64,000 nucleotides of DNA from Caldifarciminota bacterium (GCA_023129325.1 JAGMCI010000011.1:89566-153565); one strand, 5' to 3'; numbered from the stretch's first letter, positions 1 through 8,114 are shown. Made by a program: numbers and translations. The notes: generated from the letters alone by a model not told the origin.

Positions 1-1056
1 TGGAGTTACTGATAGCAGTGTCCCATAGGAAGGACTAATAGCATCCCTGTAATATTGCCAACAGTATGGACTTTCACGAGATGGAGAGAGTTTTATCCTA
101 TATCTACCCTCTGGCAAGCCTGAAATTATATAGTGTCCTGTGGAGTCCACTTCTTTTTCAAGTCCTCCTTCTTTACTTATTACTTGGATTGAGACCTGTC
201 CAATTTGTAGGGGCAATTCCCTGCGGTTGCCCACTCGAGGTGTAACTTTTCCTGAGATTGTGGCTCCTGGACTTACTTCAAAGTTGATTTCAGAAACAGT
301 GTCAAGAATACTTTCTACCACTTGGGCACTATCCCAGCTTTGTAGGGGCAAGCCCTTGCGATTGCCCACTCTTTGTAGGGGCGAACCCGTGTGTTCGCCC
401 CGTTTCCGTGCGGAACGGGGTTCGCCCACATAAAAGCTACCAATCCAGCCATCGGGTTCAATATAAATTTTATATGCACCAGGTTCTATGCCTGTTATTA
501 AATATTTGCCAAGCGAATCTGTCAGGGAAAGATAAGTTGTGTATGAATTTTTTGATTTGTAAGCTTTTAGGAAAAAAGGGATTTTAATGACCGGTTTTTC
601 AGTTCTTGCATCTATAATTTTACCTCGTATTACCCCTCCAGATTCAAGCAAAAAGTTTATCCCGGTTACAACCTTTCCTTTTTGTACACTAATTAGATTT
701 GCATCTTCCCACCAATAAGTATTTTTATAATATTCCCCAGCATATCTACCTCCTGTGCCATAATATTCACCAGAATTGATTTTTAGAATATAATCTCCAG
801 GGAGCAAATCACGAATTATATATCTACCATGAATATCTGTAGAAGCACAGCTTGTTATATATCCGTATTTGTTGTATGCCCAGACCATAACTCCTGATAT
901 TGGGGTTTTCCCAGCACTCTCATAAGCCAATCCCTGGATTCCTCCTGTTTCCTTTACTTTGATTGGGATAAATTCTATTTTCTGTTGCCTAACGGATACA
1001 CACCCAGAAATAAGCAAGAAGTAGGAAGTAAGAAGTAATAGGTTTCGAGGTTTCAA
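1..1056 (-). CDS. Lipoprotein with carboxypeptidase-regulatory-like (beta-sandwich) repeats, partial
   Basis: An open frame runs off the left edge of the window. From a TTG at 1056 it gives a short basic start, a hydrophobic stretch and a lipobox LISGC followed by VSVRQQ, so I read it as a lipoprotein. The rest is a series of extracellular-type segments such as GVIRGKIIDARTEKPV and ATISGKVTPR, each followed by a DSLGKYLITGI-like or STGHYIISGL-like stretch. This is the pattern of carboxypeptidase-regulatory-like/CNA-B domains that decorate surface proteins. Function is unknown. Three GTAGGGGC-type palindromes are read through in frame (207-234, 342-369, 375-429). The signal peptide itself is written in the TACTTC low-complexity repeat, so the exact start is uncertain. 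It lies 60 bases downstream of trkA on the same strand. Confidence 0.7.
   Translation of the reverse strand, partial: MKPRNLLLLTSYFLLISGCVSVRQQKIEFIPIKVKETGGIQGLAYESAGKTPISGVMVWAYNKYGYITSCASTDIHGRYIIRDLLPGDYILKINSGEYYGTGGRYAGEYYKNTYWWEDANLISVQKGKVVTGINFLLESGGVIRGKIIDARTEKPVIKIPFFLKAYKSKNSYTTYLSLTDSLGKYLITGIEPGAYKIYIEPDGWIGSFYVGEPRSARKRGEHTGSPLQRVGNRKGLPLQSWDSAQVVESILDTVSEINFEVSPGATISGKVTPRVGNRRELPLQIGQVSIQVISKEGGLEKEVDSTGHYIISGLPEGRYRIKLSPSRESPYCWQYYRDAISPSYGTLLSVTP
207..234. repeat. GTAGGGGC...GCCCAC palindromic repeat, in frame
   Basis: Imperfect palindrome (GTAGGGGCAATTCCC then GCGGTTGCCCAC) inside the lipoprotein frame. It is one of three related copies in this gene. Confidence 0.7.
342..369. 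repeat. GTAGGGGC...GCCCAC palindromic repeat, in frame
   Basis: Second copy in the same gene, GTAGGGGCAAGCCC then GCGATTGCCCAC. Only five bases separate it from the next copy. Confidence 0.7.
375..429. repeat. Nested palindrome: outer GGGCGAACCC with inner CCCCGTT hairpin
   Basis: The outer arms GGGCGAACCC and GGGTTCGCCC enclose a second hairpin, CCCCGTT...AACGGGG. The whole structure is read in frame in the lipoprotein gene. Confidence 0.7.
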
Positions 1057-1080
1057 GGTTTCGAGGTTTCGTGGTTTCAG
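1039..1080. repeat. Tandem GTTTCGAG-type repeat
   Basis: Five near-copies of GGTTTCGAG/GGTTTCAAG in a row, between trkA and the signal peptide of the downstream lipoprotein. A further tandem CCTTGACCC block follows at about 1086-1112. Confidence 0.7.
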
Positions 1081-1116
1081 TTTTTCCTTGACCCCTTGAC
1101 CCCTTGACCCCTCTTT

Positions 1117-1806
1117 TCATTTTATTTTCTTTACTCTTTCTATATCCTCGTTTTGCCCAAGAAGCACAAGCCTATCTCCTTTAATCAACCCATCATCAGG
1201 CATCGGGGCTATTAGTATGTTTTCGCCAATTCCAGCCTTTCCATTTTTATCAACTTTGGTAACTTTACGCTTTATTGCCACGACCTGAACCCTATATTTT
1301 GAACGAATTGCCAATTCTCCAATAGTCTTTTCTTCAAAATTTTTAGGGACATCAACTTCCACAAGAGTATGAGTTGGAGAGAGTTTAATATGCTCAAAAA
1401 TGCCTGGTTTTATAAGAGATTCAGTTACTTTGGCACCCATTTCTCTCTCTGGATAAATAACCCTGCTGGCTCCAAGTTTTGTTAATACCTTTCCCTGGAG
1501 TGAAGTAAAAGCTTTGGCAATAATTGTTTTAATTTCAAATTCCTTTAAAATAAGAGTTATAAGAATGCTTGAAGCAATATTCCGTCCTATTCCGACTACA
1601 GCAACATCTACATCTGGGACACCTGCGTCCCTGAGAGCCGTTTCATCAGTTGCATCAAGCTCAATCGCCCGTGCAGCAAATTCTGATGCTATTTTTACTT
1701 TTTTCTCATCCATATCTATGGCAAGAACTTGAACACCCTTTTTACTTAGTGTCTGAGCCACAGACATTCCAAAACGCCCGAGCCCTATTACTGCGAATTG
1801 TTTCAT
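1117..1806 (-). CDS. trkA: TrkA/KtrA-type potassium channel regulatory subunit
   Basis: Cytoplasmic regulator of K+ uptake that binds nucleotide and gates the membrane subunit. The N-terminal Rossmann RCK_N domain opens with the dinucleotide motif GLGRFG (residues 8-13) and has an acidic residue at the end of strand 2 (D31). The TrkA_C domain occupies about residues 140-229. At 229 residues it is the single-unit KtrA size, not the double-length enterobacterial TrkA. A purine-rich SD (AAGGGGGAG) precedes the ATG. It lies just downstream of trkH on the same strand, separated by a 100-base spacer of CCTAAATA repeat, so the two are probably co-transcribed. Confidence 0.93.
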   Translation of the reverse strand: MKQFAVIGLGRFGMSVAQTLSKKGVQVLAIDMDEKKVKIASEFAARAIELDATDETALRDAGVPDVDVAVVGIGRNIASSILITLILKEFEIKTIIAKAFTSLQGKVLTKLGASRVIYPEREMGAKVTESLIKPGIFEHIKLSPTHTLVEVDVPKNFEEKTIGELAIRSKYRVQVVAIKRKVTKVDKNGKAGIGENILIAPMPDDGLIKGDRLVLLGQNEDIERVKKIK

Positions 1807-1908
1807 CTCTCCCCCTTACATCAAATACCTAAATACCTAAACACCTAAAATCCTAAATCCTTTTTTTAGACATTTAGGCATTTTGGACTTTTAGGCATTT
1901 GTTTCTTC
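1807..1908. repeat. CCTAAATA/GCATTTAGG inverted low-complexity spacer
   Basis: The spacer between trkH and trkA consists of ATACCTAAATACCTAAAC followed by the inverted form TTTAGGCATTTTGG...TTTAGGCATTTG, which could fold into a long imperfect hairpin. Related words occur after ispG (about 23925-23968) and at the end of rsfS (about 28070-28110). Confidence 0.6.
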
Positions 1909-3282
1909 CTATCCTGTTAAAACATCTTCCTTCGGAAGTTTGAATGTTTCAGGTCTGGCTCTTTGAATAATAGCTGTCCCTATAGTTATAGAGCCTATTC
2001 TTCCTATAAGCATTGTTAGAATAATTATAAATTTCCCAAGTCCTGTAAAATCGTGAGAAAGACTGCAAGCAGGGTTGATTTTTGACCCCATTGAAAGCCC
2101 GACCGTGCCAAAGGCTGAAATTTCTTCAAAAACAATGTTAATGAAACTTTTCCCTGTCTCTGTTAAAGTAAGTACTATTATCCCAATGACCAAGAAAAGA
2201 ACACTGATAAATACAATCATAAAAGCTCTATCTATAATTGCTCTATCAACTCTTCGGTTAAAAGCTGAAATATTTTTTCTGCCCCGAAAATAGGCTATCA
2301 TACTTATAAAAATAAGAGTGATAGTTGTCGTTTTTACCCCTCCTCCTGTTCCCCCAGGCGATGCGCCGATAAACATAAGAATTGAAGTAAAGAATTTTGT
2401 CCCAAGTTTAAATTTACTAACCGGGACAACCTGGAAGCCAGCAGTTCTTGGCGTGCTTGCTTGAAAAAAAGCATTTGAGAGTTTATGCCCGATGCTCATA
2501 TTTTTCAAAACGCCATTCCACTCCATTGTGAGAATCCCAATAGTTCCAACACAGAGTAGAATGAGAGTGGCACATAAGACCAATTTTGTATGTAAACTTA
2601 AGAAGGTAAGTTTCTTCTTTCCCGCCTGCCAAAACGAAGTGGCGGGCAGGAATCGCCAGTGTAATTCATTTACAACTATAAATCCCAGACCTCCAATAAT
2701 AAAAAGTCCACTCACAGTAAAAATAAGCAATGGGTCTTTTGAAAATCTAATAAGACTATCAGAGAAAAGCGAAAATCCTGCATTGCAGAATCCACTTATT
2801 GAGTGAAATATGCCATTAAAAAAGGCATTTGCTAAAGTAAAACCAAGTCTTGAAAAATGAAGTGTTAATATGACAGTTCCTAATAATTCAACTCCAAATG
2901 TAAGTTTAACAGCTTGTAATATAAGTTGTTTCATTTCTCCAGATGAGTATCCCATAGCTTCAGAAGTCACGGTGGCTTGTCTTATGGATAGTCTTTTCCT
3001 GATAAATAGAAAAAGCAAACTTGCCAAAGTCATATATCCCAGCCCTCCAAGCTGTATCAGGAAAAGAATAATTCCTTTCCCAAATCTTGTAAAGTCATGA
3101 GGAGTATCCTTAACAATCAGTCCTGTGACACACACAGCTGATGTAGATGTAAAAGCACTGTCTATAATTGAACATTTCTCAGAAGTTGAGGCGACAGGAA
3201 GAGAAAGGAGTAAAGTTCCAATAAGTATTATAATTATATAACCTAATAAAATAGCTCTCTGGGGGGTAAAAAGCTTTCGCAT
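1909..3282 (-). CDS. trkH: TrkH/KtrB family potassium transporter
   Basis: Integral membrane K+ translocating subunit of about 450 residues. The four pore-loop filter segments with their conserved glycines are visible: TSAVCVTGL (about 47-55), SGFCNAGF, TPRTAGF and SAFGTVGL. Each lies between hydrophobic helices. It works with the adjacent trkA product. A CCCGCCTGCC/GGCGGGCAGG palindrome is read in frame at 2621-2650, adding LPATSFWQAG to a cytoplasmic loop. The start ATG at 3282 falls where a TTGACT/TTTATA promoter would begin transcription, and no SD is visible, so the mRNA may be leaderless. Confidence 0.93.
   Translation of the reverse strand: MRKLFTPQRAILLGYIIIILIGTLLLSLPVASTSEKCSIIDSAFTSTSAVCVTGLIVKDTPHDFTRFGKGIILFLIQLGGLGYMTLASLLFLFIRKRLSIRQATVTSEAMGYSSGEMKQLILQAVKLTFGVELLGTVILTLHFSRLGFTLANAFFNGIFHSISGFCNAGFSLFSDSLIRFSKDPLLIFTVSGLFIIGGLGFIVVNELHWRFLPATSFWQAGKKKLTFLSLHTKLVLCATLILLCVGTIGILTMEWNGVLKNMSIGHKLSNAFFQASTPRTAGFQVVPVSKFKLGTKFFTSILMFIGASPGGTGGGVKTTTITLIFISMIAYFRGRKNISAFNRRVDRAIIDRAFMIVFISVLFLVIGIIVLTLTETGKSFINIVFEEISAFGTVGLSMGSKINPACSLSHDFTGLGKFIIILTMLIGRIGSITIGTAIIQRARPETFKLPKEDVLTG
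2621..2650. repeat. CCCGCCTGCC/GGCGGGCAGG palindrome inside trkH
   Basis: 10-base arms around a 10-base centre, read in frame in a loop of TrkH. It belongs to the CCTGCCCGCC family seen in purM, thiE, rsfS and elsewhere. Confidence 0.75.
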
Positions 3283-3288
3283 TCTTTA

Positions 3289-3319
3289 TATAAAGTAACA
3301 TAAAATCTTTAAAAGTCAA
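3289..3319 (-). promoter_or_regulatory. Promoter of trkH, leaderless geometry
   Basis: On the minus strand: TTGACT (3319-3314), 19-base spacer, TTTATA (3294-3289). Seven bases downstream of the -10 is the A of the trkH ATG. The spacer is long, so confidence is moderate. Confidence 0.45.
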
Positions 3320-3372
3320 GAAAATCTTTCTGATGACCTCAATTTTATTGAGGTCTAATGATTAGATTTTCT
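3319..3372. repeat. Nested hairpin GACCTCAAT/ATTGAGGTC
   Basis: A perfect 9-base stem GACCTCAAT-TTT-ATTGAGGTC lies within an outer GAAAATC/GATTTTC pairing, just upstream of the trkH promoter. No T-tract follows on either strand, so it looks more like a repeat or operator than a terminator. Confidence 0.5.
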
Positions 3373-3405
3373 GACCCCGCACAAATGTGTTTTGTGCTGT
3401 GGTCA

Positions 3406-3459
3406 AGAAAAAACTGCAACTATGAGATAAGGTGGTTATCTCCTTGTGAAATTACAGTT
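3406..3459 (-). terminator. Probable rho-independent terminator of rpsT
   Basis: Read on the minus strand, AACTG...CAGTT encloses the hairpin GAGATAA-CCACC-TTATCTC and is followed by TTTTTT, about 20 bases after the rpsT stop. Confidence 0.45.
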
Positions 3460-3478
3460 CGTTAGTTAGAGATTTTAG

Positions 3479-3835
3479 TTACTTTTCAGTTGACTTTGGG
3501 GGAGGTGATGTTTTGGGTGTTTCTTTTTTTGTGTTTTTAATTACTTTTTTCTCTTTCTTTTCAACAACTTTCTCTTTCTCAGATGGCTTTGTGGCTATTT
3601 TCTTTGATAGGAGTTTGGCAAGTCTTGATTTTTTGCGAGCCGCAGTGTTGGGGTGTAGAACTCCCTTTTTTACAGCTCTATCAAGAACAGAGTAAATCTC
3701 TTTTAAAGATTTGGGAGATTTAGATGCTTTTGATTTCTTCACAACAGAGCGTATTTCAGATTTTGCTTTTCTGTTTCTTAATCTCCTCTTCTTATTTTGG
3801 CGGGCACGTTTAATTGTTGAGCGATGACGAAGCAT
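3479..3835 (-). CDS. rpsT: 30S ribosomal protein S20 with lysine-rich tail
   Basis: Small-subunit protein that binds 16S rRNA. The body MLRHRSTIKRARQNKKRRLR..., the Lys/Arg-rich helices and VLDRAVKKGVLHPNTAARKKSRLAK are diagnostic of S20. I place the start at 3835 because GGAGGAGGG lies directly before that ATG; the in-frame ATG 15 bases upstream would have no such site. The protein is 118 residues against about 85-90 usual. The extra part is a charged C-terminal tail (EKEKVVEKKEKKVIKNTKKE... ending PPPKSTEK), probably disordered. It is monocistronic, divergent from the JAMM gene. Confidence 0.95.
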   Translation of the reverse strand: MLRHRSTIKRARQNKKRRLRNRKAKSEIRSVVKKSKASKSPKSLKEIYSVLDRAVKKGVLHPNTAARKKSRLAKLLSKKIATKPSEKEKVVEKKEKKVIKNTKKETPKTSPPPKSTEK

Positions 3836-3890
3836 TTTTCCCTCCTCCAAAGGATTATAATCTTTACTTCACTACTTGTCAAGTTTTTTC

Positions 3891-3918
3891 TTGACACAAA
3901 GTTTAAATAATGTATACT
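3891..3918 (+). promoter_or_regulatory. Promoter of the JAMM-purM operon, near-leaderless
   Basis: TTGACA (3891-3896), 16-base spacer, TATACT (3913-3918). The predicted start of transcription is about 3925, four bases before the ATG, and there is no SD. Confidence 0.7.
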
Positions 3919-3928
3919 TTTACACCTA

Positions 3929-4450
3929 ATGTCTGATATAAAGTCTGTTCATATAAAAGAACGTGCTTTTCTTGCAATGATACTTTCATCTGTTGAAGTT
4001 TATAGATATGAGACGCTCGGAATTTTACTTGGTTATAAGGGCGAAGATTCATTTGTTGTTGAATATGCTATTCCTTATCAAACTGCCGTTAAGGGTTATT
4101 CTTGGGTAGCCCCGAAGTCAAGAGCATCTGAAAGGATGGTCAAAATTCTTGAGCGTATGTCAATTAATGTTATAGGAGATTTCCATTCTCATACTCAGTG
4201 GGGTGACTTTAAAGGTAAACCCGTCCCTTCAGGGGAGGATATTGCTGATATGGAACTTAATAAAATTTATGCCATCGTTGCCGTTAATGATAAACAAAAG
4301 AAGGAATCGTGGCATCGTACAGAAGCAGGCACTATTGTTGGGACTTTGAGTGATTATAGTCTGGAGATTGGAGCCCATATTCTTGTCAGTAATTACAAAT
4401 CAAAGTCTGTAAAAATAATATGCCCAAGCGCCACGGGGCTATCATATTAA
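3929..4450 (+). CDS. JAB1/MPN (JAMM) domain metalloprotease-like protein
   Basis: The JAMM zinc motif is complete: E28 in ETLGILLG, H86 and H88 in GDFHSHTQWGD, S101 and D104 in PSGEDIADM. The family hydrolyses isopeptide or thioester-linked C-terminal bonds (deubiquitinases in eukaryotes, sulfur-carrier processing or unknown roles in bacteria). The whole protein is one domain of 173 residues, with no signal peptide and no fused ubiquitin-like partner. It is followed one base later by purM, so the two are co-transcribed, but I see no functional reason for that. The substrate is unknown. Confidence 0.8.
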   Translation: MSDIKSVHIKERAFLAMILSSVEVYRYETLGILLGYKGEDSFVVEYAIPYQTAVKGYSWVAPKSRASERMVKILERMSINVIGDFHSHTQWGDFKGKPVPSGEDIADMELNKIYAIVAVNDKQKKESWHRTEAGTIVGTLSDYSLEIGAHILVSNYKSKSVKIICPSATGLSY

Positions 4451-4451
4451 A

Positions 4452-5471
4452 GTGATGAAATATAAAGAGGCTGGTGTTGATATAGAAAAGGGCGACACCT
4501 TTAAAAAATATATTAAAAAGCTAAGTAATGTTATTGGAGGCTTTGGGGGGACTTTTGAGATTCCAAAAGGCTACAAACATCCTCTCCTTGTTTCCTCAGT
4601 GGATAGTGTGGGCACAAAGCTTAAAATTGCAATGCAACTCGGAATCCATAATACAGTTGGTAAAGATATAGTCAATCATTGCGTAAATGATATTTTAACC
4701 CTTGGCGCCAAGCCTTTATATTTTATGGATTATATAGGAACTGGAAAGTTAAATTTAGAACAGCAAAAAGAAGTAATAAATGGAATTGTAGATGCTTGCA
4801 AAGAAAACGATATTTTGCTGCTTGGTGGCGAGACAGCTGAATTACCAGGACTTTACAATCTTGAAGAATACGATTTAGTTGGCTTTATTACTGGAATAGT
4901 AGAAAAAAATAATTTAATAGATGGAAGTAAGATAATGCCAGGCGATAAACTCATCGGCCTTCCTTCAAACGGACTTCATACTAATGGGTATTCACTTGTC
5001 CGAAAGATTATAAAGGATAAAGGTCTATCACTTAATCTTAAAATTCCAGAACTTGGTTCTGGACTTGGCGAAGAGCTTTTGAAAATCCACAGGTCTTATA
5101 AGGACTTGCTCACTCCCTTCCTTGACAAAGTAAAAGGACTTATTCACATAACAGGTGGTGGATTTTATGGAAATGTGCCAAGAATTTTGCCAAAAGGGTT
5201 GGGAGCTAAAATTTATAAAGACTCATGGGACATCCCACCTATATTTAAATTTATTCAGCATGAAGGAGAAGTTGAAGAAAGAGAAATGTTTGAAGTTTTT
5301 AATATGGGAATAGGAATGATTGTGATTGTGGATGACTTTGAAGTACTCTCTGGGATTTGTGCCATAAGCACATCCCTGCCCGATGGACGGCAGGCGGGCA
5401 CCTTTGGTGGAAAGGAAAAAATATCATTTATAGGAGAAATTAAGAGGGGAGAAAGAGTAGAAATTATTTGA
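4452..5471 (+). CDS. purM: Phosphoribosylformylglycinamidine cyclo-ligase (AIR synthetase)
   Basis: Fifth step of purine synthesis: FGAM plus ATP gives AIR. The family signatures are clear: VDSVGTKLKIA, NDILTLGAKPLYFMDYIGTG, GGETAELPGLY, HTNGYSLVRKI and HITGGGFYGNVPRILP. Length (339) is normal. The open frame begins at a GTG at 4452, with an ATG at 4455 as an equal candidate; neither has an SD, so translation is probably coupled to the gene just upstream. Near the C-terminus a CCTGCCCG...CGGCAGGCGGG palindrome (5375-5398) adds LPDGRQAG to a loop before the conserved GGKEKISFIGEI end. Confidence 0.95.
   Translation: MMKYKEAGVDIEKGDTFKKYIKKLSNVIGGFGGTFEIPKGYKHPLLVSSVDSVGTKLKIAMQLGIHNTVGKDIVNHCVNDILTLGAKPLYFMDYIGTGKLNLEQQKEVINGIVDACKENDILLLGGETAELPGLYNLEEYDLVGFITGIVEKNNLIDGSKIMPGDKLIGLPSNGLHTNGYSLVRKIIKDKGLSLNLKIPELGSGLGEELLKIHRSYKDLLTPFLDKVKGLIHITGGGFYGNVPRILPKGLGAKIYKDSWDIPPIFKFIQHEGEVEEREMFEVFNMGIGMIVIVDDFEVLSGICAISTSLPDGRQAGTFGGKEKISFIGEIKRGERVEII
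5375..5398. repeat. CCTGCCCG/CGGCAGGCGGG palindrome inside purM
   Basis: Read in frame as PDGRQAG. Same family as the copies in trkH, thiE, thiD2, rsfS and the sirtuin. Confidence 0.75.
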
Positions 5472-5544
5472 TGACAAATTAAAAATCAAAATGCAAAAAT
5501 CAAAAATAATAATATTTAATACTTTATGAGAATATCTGCGTTCA

Positions 5545-5576
5545 CCCCGTTAGATGACTTTTCGTATCTAACGGGG
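5545..5576. repeat. CCCCGTTAGAT/ATCTAACGGGG palindrome
   Basis: 11-base complementary arms around about ten bases, between purM and the UbiA gene. A second copy is at 59752-59780. Confidence 0.8.
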
Positions 5577-5592
5577 TTCATTTGCGTCTAAT

Positions 5593-5615
5593 CCCGCACA
5601 TAAGTCATGTGCGGG
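5593..5615. repeat. CCCGCACATAA/TCATGTGCGGG palindrome
   Basis: Perfect or near-perfect stem CCCGCACAT/ATGTGCGGG. Other copies: 8168-8189, 22772-22794, 31687-31708, and a weak one at about 3376. Confidence 0.8.
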
Positions 5616-5628
5616 ACAATTTTAAATT

Positions 5629-6546
5629 TTGAATTTTCTTGATTATATATTCCTGTTGCGTCCAACCCTTTTTGTTCCAGTATGGACTTTCTTCTTGCTT
5701 GGATTTTATAAAGGGAACTTATTGCAAGAAGGTTATTCAAATTATCAAATAACAAAACCGTTTGTTCTTGCCTTTATCTTGTATACTCTTCTCATGGGTG
5801 GTGTTTATATATTAAATCAAATCACAGACATAAAATCAGATAAAATAAACAAAAAACTCTACCTCTTACCCGGAGGTTATATATCAGTTAAATATGCTTA
5901 CCTTGAGATGATAATTCTTTTTGTCATCGCTTTTGTTCTTGCCATTCCTTTTTCCAGACAATTTAAAATTATACTTCTCGCCTCGTTAGCTTTAGGAATC
6001 TTATATTCCAGCCAGCCATTCAAATTTAAAGCCAGACCTTTTATTGATTTGTTATCAAACTCATTTGGTTATGGAATACTTGCCTTTTCTCTTGGTTGGG
6101 TTACCGGAAATCCGTTATCCAAAAAGACATTTCTTTTTGCCTTACCCTACTTCTTTGCTGTGGGAGCTGTTTTTATAAATACAACTATCCCTGATATTGA
6201 AGGAGATAGGAAGGCAAATCAGGTAACAACCAGCATATTTATAGGAGAAAAGAAAGCCTATTTGTTAAGCACAAGTCTACTTTTTATATCACTTGGGTTT
6301 TCAATTTACCTAAAAGATTGGCTCTGTGGAATTGCATGCTTAGGTGCTATGCCATTCTTTATATTGGCACTCCTAAAAAATGATTTGAAAAATTGCTTTT
6401 TGTCAATAAGGATAGGAGCTCCAATTCTTGTAATACTTGTTGGTATTAAATTTCTCTGGTTTATTCCACTCCTTGTTGTTCTTTTCTTTGGTTTAAAAGC
6501 TTATTATAAAAAACGCTTTAACATAATGTATCCTAAAATAATATAA
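5629..6546 (+). CDS. UbiA-family prenyltransferase
   Basis: Polytopic membrane enzyme of about 305 residues with both Asp-rich motifs of the UbiA superfamily: N63QITDIKSD71 and D189IEGD193. These bind Mg-prenyl diphosphate. Around nine hydrophobic helices are visible, and YSSQPFKFKARP is typical of the family. The acceptor cannot be read from sequence: quinone precursor, chlorophyll/heme-like or archaeal-type lipid roles all occur. The only in-frame start is a TTG at 5629 with an in-frame stop two codons upstream and no SD, 14 bases after a palindromic repeat, so the start is unusual. Confidence 0.85.
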   Translation: MNFLDYIFLLRPTLFVPVWTFFLLGFYKGNLLQEGYSNYQITKPFVLAFILYTLLMGGVYILNQITDIKSDKINKKLYLLPGGYISVKYAYLEMIILFVIAFVLAIPFSRQFKIILLASLALGILYSSQPFKFKARPFIDLLSNSFGYGILAFSLGWVTGNPLSKKTFLFALPYFFAVGAVFINTTIPDIEGDRKANQVTTSIFIGEKKAYLLSTSLLFISLGFSIYLKDWLCGIACLGAMPFFILALLKNDLKNCFLSIRIGAPILVILVGIKFLWFIPLLVVLFFGLKAYYKKRFNIMYPKII

Positions 6547-6563
6547 GAAATAATAAAAAAAAC

Positions 6564-6591
6564 TTGACAAATTTAAAAAGTATAGTATAGA
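6564..6591 (+). promoter_or_regulatory. Promoter of the small membrane protein gene
   Basis: TTGACA (6564-6569), 16-base spacer, TATAGA (6586-6591). AGGAGG follows at about 6599-6604, so this mRNA has a short leader with an SD, in contrast to the leaderless promoters. Confidence 0.65.
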
Positions 6592-6610
6592 TTAAGAAAG
6601 GAGGTATTTT

Positions 6611-6802
6611 ATGCGTTGGCCTATAGTAATTACTATTGTAGCAGCAGTATCTTTCATTTTTGGAATAATAAGTAGATTAATGTATCCAGCAGGAGCTGGA
6701 GCTCTGTTCAGGATAAAGCCTCTTTCCTATATATCTGTTGCTGAGATGCTTCTCTTATTTGCTATCTCAATTGCTTGCATCATAAAATTCAAGAAAGACT
6801 GA
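6611..6802 (+). CDS. Small two-helix membrane protein
   Basis: 63 residues with two hydrophobic stretches (about 3-22 and 41-59) separated by a short loop containing YPAGAGALFRIKPLS, ending in KFKKD. A strong SD (AAGGAGG) and its own promoter support a real gene despite the size. I do not recognise the family. It is convergent with folC, four bases apart. Confidence 0.6.
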   Translation: MRWPIVITIVAAVSFIFGIISRLMYPAGAGALFRIKPLSYISVAEMLLLFAISIACIIKFKKD

Positions 6803-6806
6803 AAGC

Positions 6807-8114
6807 TCATAGAGCTAAGAGTTCGCCGATAAGATATAAGGAACCTGTAGCTAAAATTAAATCATCGGGTTGAGCGCGCTGGCGTGCAAGGTGAAAAGCA
6901 CTTTCTGTATTTTGTGTAATTTGGACTTGCACCTTTTTTTGTTTAAAAAGTTGAAAAATATCTTCTGGATTTGCTGAGCGTTCTGATTTAAGAGATGTTA
7001 CATAAGTATAGTCAGTAATTGGTGATAATACTTGAATTATTCCTTCTTTATCTTTATCCTTCAAAACTCCAAAAATAAGTATTAAGTGCCTGAAATTAAA
7101 TAATTCAATAATAGCCCTTCGCAATACCCATGCAGAAGCAACATTATGTGCTCCGTCAAATACAATCCACGGGTTTTTGTTAATAATTTCTAATCTACCC
7201 GATGATTTAACTTCACGAAGCCCCTCTTTTATAAGAGTATCTGGAATATTGCAAACCCGAGCTGTGCAAATTGAAGTGAGTGCATTTATTATTTGATGTC
7301 TGCCTAAAAGGGGAAGCTCGTATCTCTTCACACTTCCTACTTCCCACTTCCTACTTCTCGGTGAAGCAGGTGATATTTTGAATCTTGAACCCGTTAGGTC
7401 ACACTCTATATCTTCACAAAAAAGGTCTTCTCCAATAACTTGAAGAGTTGTCTTTTTATCTTGGCAAGCTTTTTTAATTACTTCTAAAACTTCTGGAGCC
7501 TGGGGACTTGATATAACCTGCCCACCTTCTTTTATTATGCCACACTTTTCATTAGCTATTGAGGTTAAAGTATGACCAAGAATTTTTGTATGGTCAAAAC
7601 TTATTGGAGTTAGAATTGAGACCTCTGGGGTCAAAACATTTGTAGCATCAAGTCTCCCTCCAAGTCCAACTTCAAAGATAGAAAAATCTGTCTTTTCTCT
7701 TGCAAAATAAGTAAAAGCAAGGGAAGTAAGAATCTCGTATGTTGAACATTCACTGGTGAGGTACGGTTTCATTTTTTCAAGAAGCTGAACAAAATCAGAT
7801 TCAGGGATAGGCTGGTCATTTATTTTTATTCTCTCACGGATATTTACAAGATGTGGCGAAGTGAAAGTCCCTGTTTTCCCAACTTTCTTAAATATTGAAG
7901 ACAAAATATGTGCCGTAGAACCTTTGCCTTTGGTGCCTGCTATTAAGATAGGTCTCTTAAGTTGAGAATGAGGATAGTCAATTTTTTTGAGAAATTTATG
8001 GAATGAAGAAAGATTAAATTCATAGCGTCTTCCCCTTTCCCAATCTTTAAAACTGTATATAAATTCTAAAGCCTTTTTAAAATCCACTCCGTGGTGAAGG
8101 TCGTGGTGAACCAT
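6807..8114 (-). CDS. folC: Folylpolyglutamate synthase / dihydrofolate synthase
   Basis: ATP-dependent ligase adding glutamate to (dihydro)folate. Mur-ligase-type fold with P-loop GTKGKGS (60-66), the family signature FEVGLGGRLDATNVL and the C-terminal WIVFDGAHN. A run of CACTTCCTACTTCCCACTTC-type low-complexity sequence at about 7329-7362 is read in frame as SPRSRKWEVGSVKR, between a beta strand and LPLLGRHQ, where related proteins have a short loop. Length (435) is normal. The gene ends four bases from the convergent small membrane protein gene. Confidence 0.93.
   Translation of the reverse strand: MVHHDLHHGVDFKKALEFIYSFKDWERGRRYEFNLSSFHKFLKKIDYPHSQLKRPILIAGTKGKGSTAHILSSIFKKVGKTGTFTSPHLVNIRERIKINDQPIPESDFVQLLEKMKPYLTSECSTYEILTSLAFTYFAREKTDFSIFEVGLGGRLDATNVLTPEVSILTPISFDHTKILGHTLTSIANEKCGIIKEGGQVISSPQAPEVLEVIKKACQDKKTTLQVIGEDLFCEDIECDLTGSRFKISPASPRSRKWEVGSVKRYELPLLGRHQIINALTSICTARVCNIPDTLIKEGLREVKSSGRLEIINKNPWIVFDGAHNVASAWVLRRAIIELFNFRHLILIFGVLKDKDKEGIIQVLSPITDYTYVTSLKSERSANPEDIFQLFKQKKVQVQITQNTESAFHLARQRAQPDDLILATGSLYLIGELLAL
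7329..7362. repeat. CACTTCCTACTTCC low-complexity tract inside folC
   Basis: Short-period repeat of CTTCCTACTTCCCACTT. The same vocabulary appears in the LKR gene (39457-39487, 39590-39621) and at the start of the first lipoprotein (about 1013-1036). Confidence 0.65.

Noticed and set aside
140..433. 97-residue plus-strand open frame
   Set aside because: It lies opposite the lipoprotein gene and is kept open by the GC-rich palindromes; no start context and no protein similarity.
3319..3372. Bidirectional rho-independent terminator
   Set aside because: The stem is perfect but no T run follows on either strand, and a promoter for trkH lies immediately downstream.
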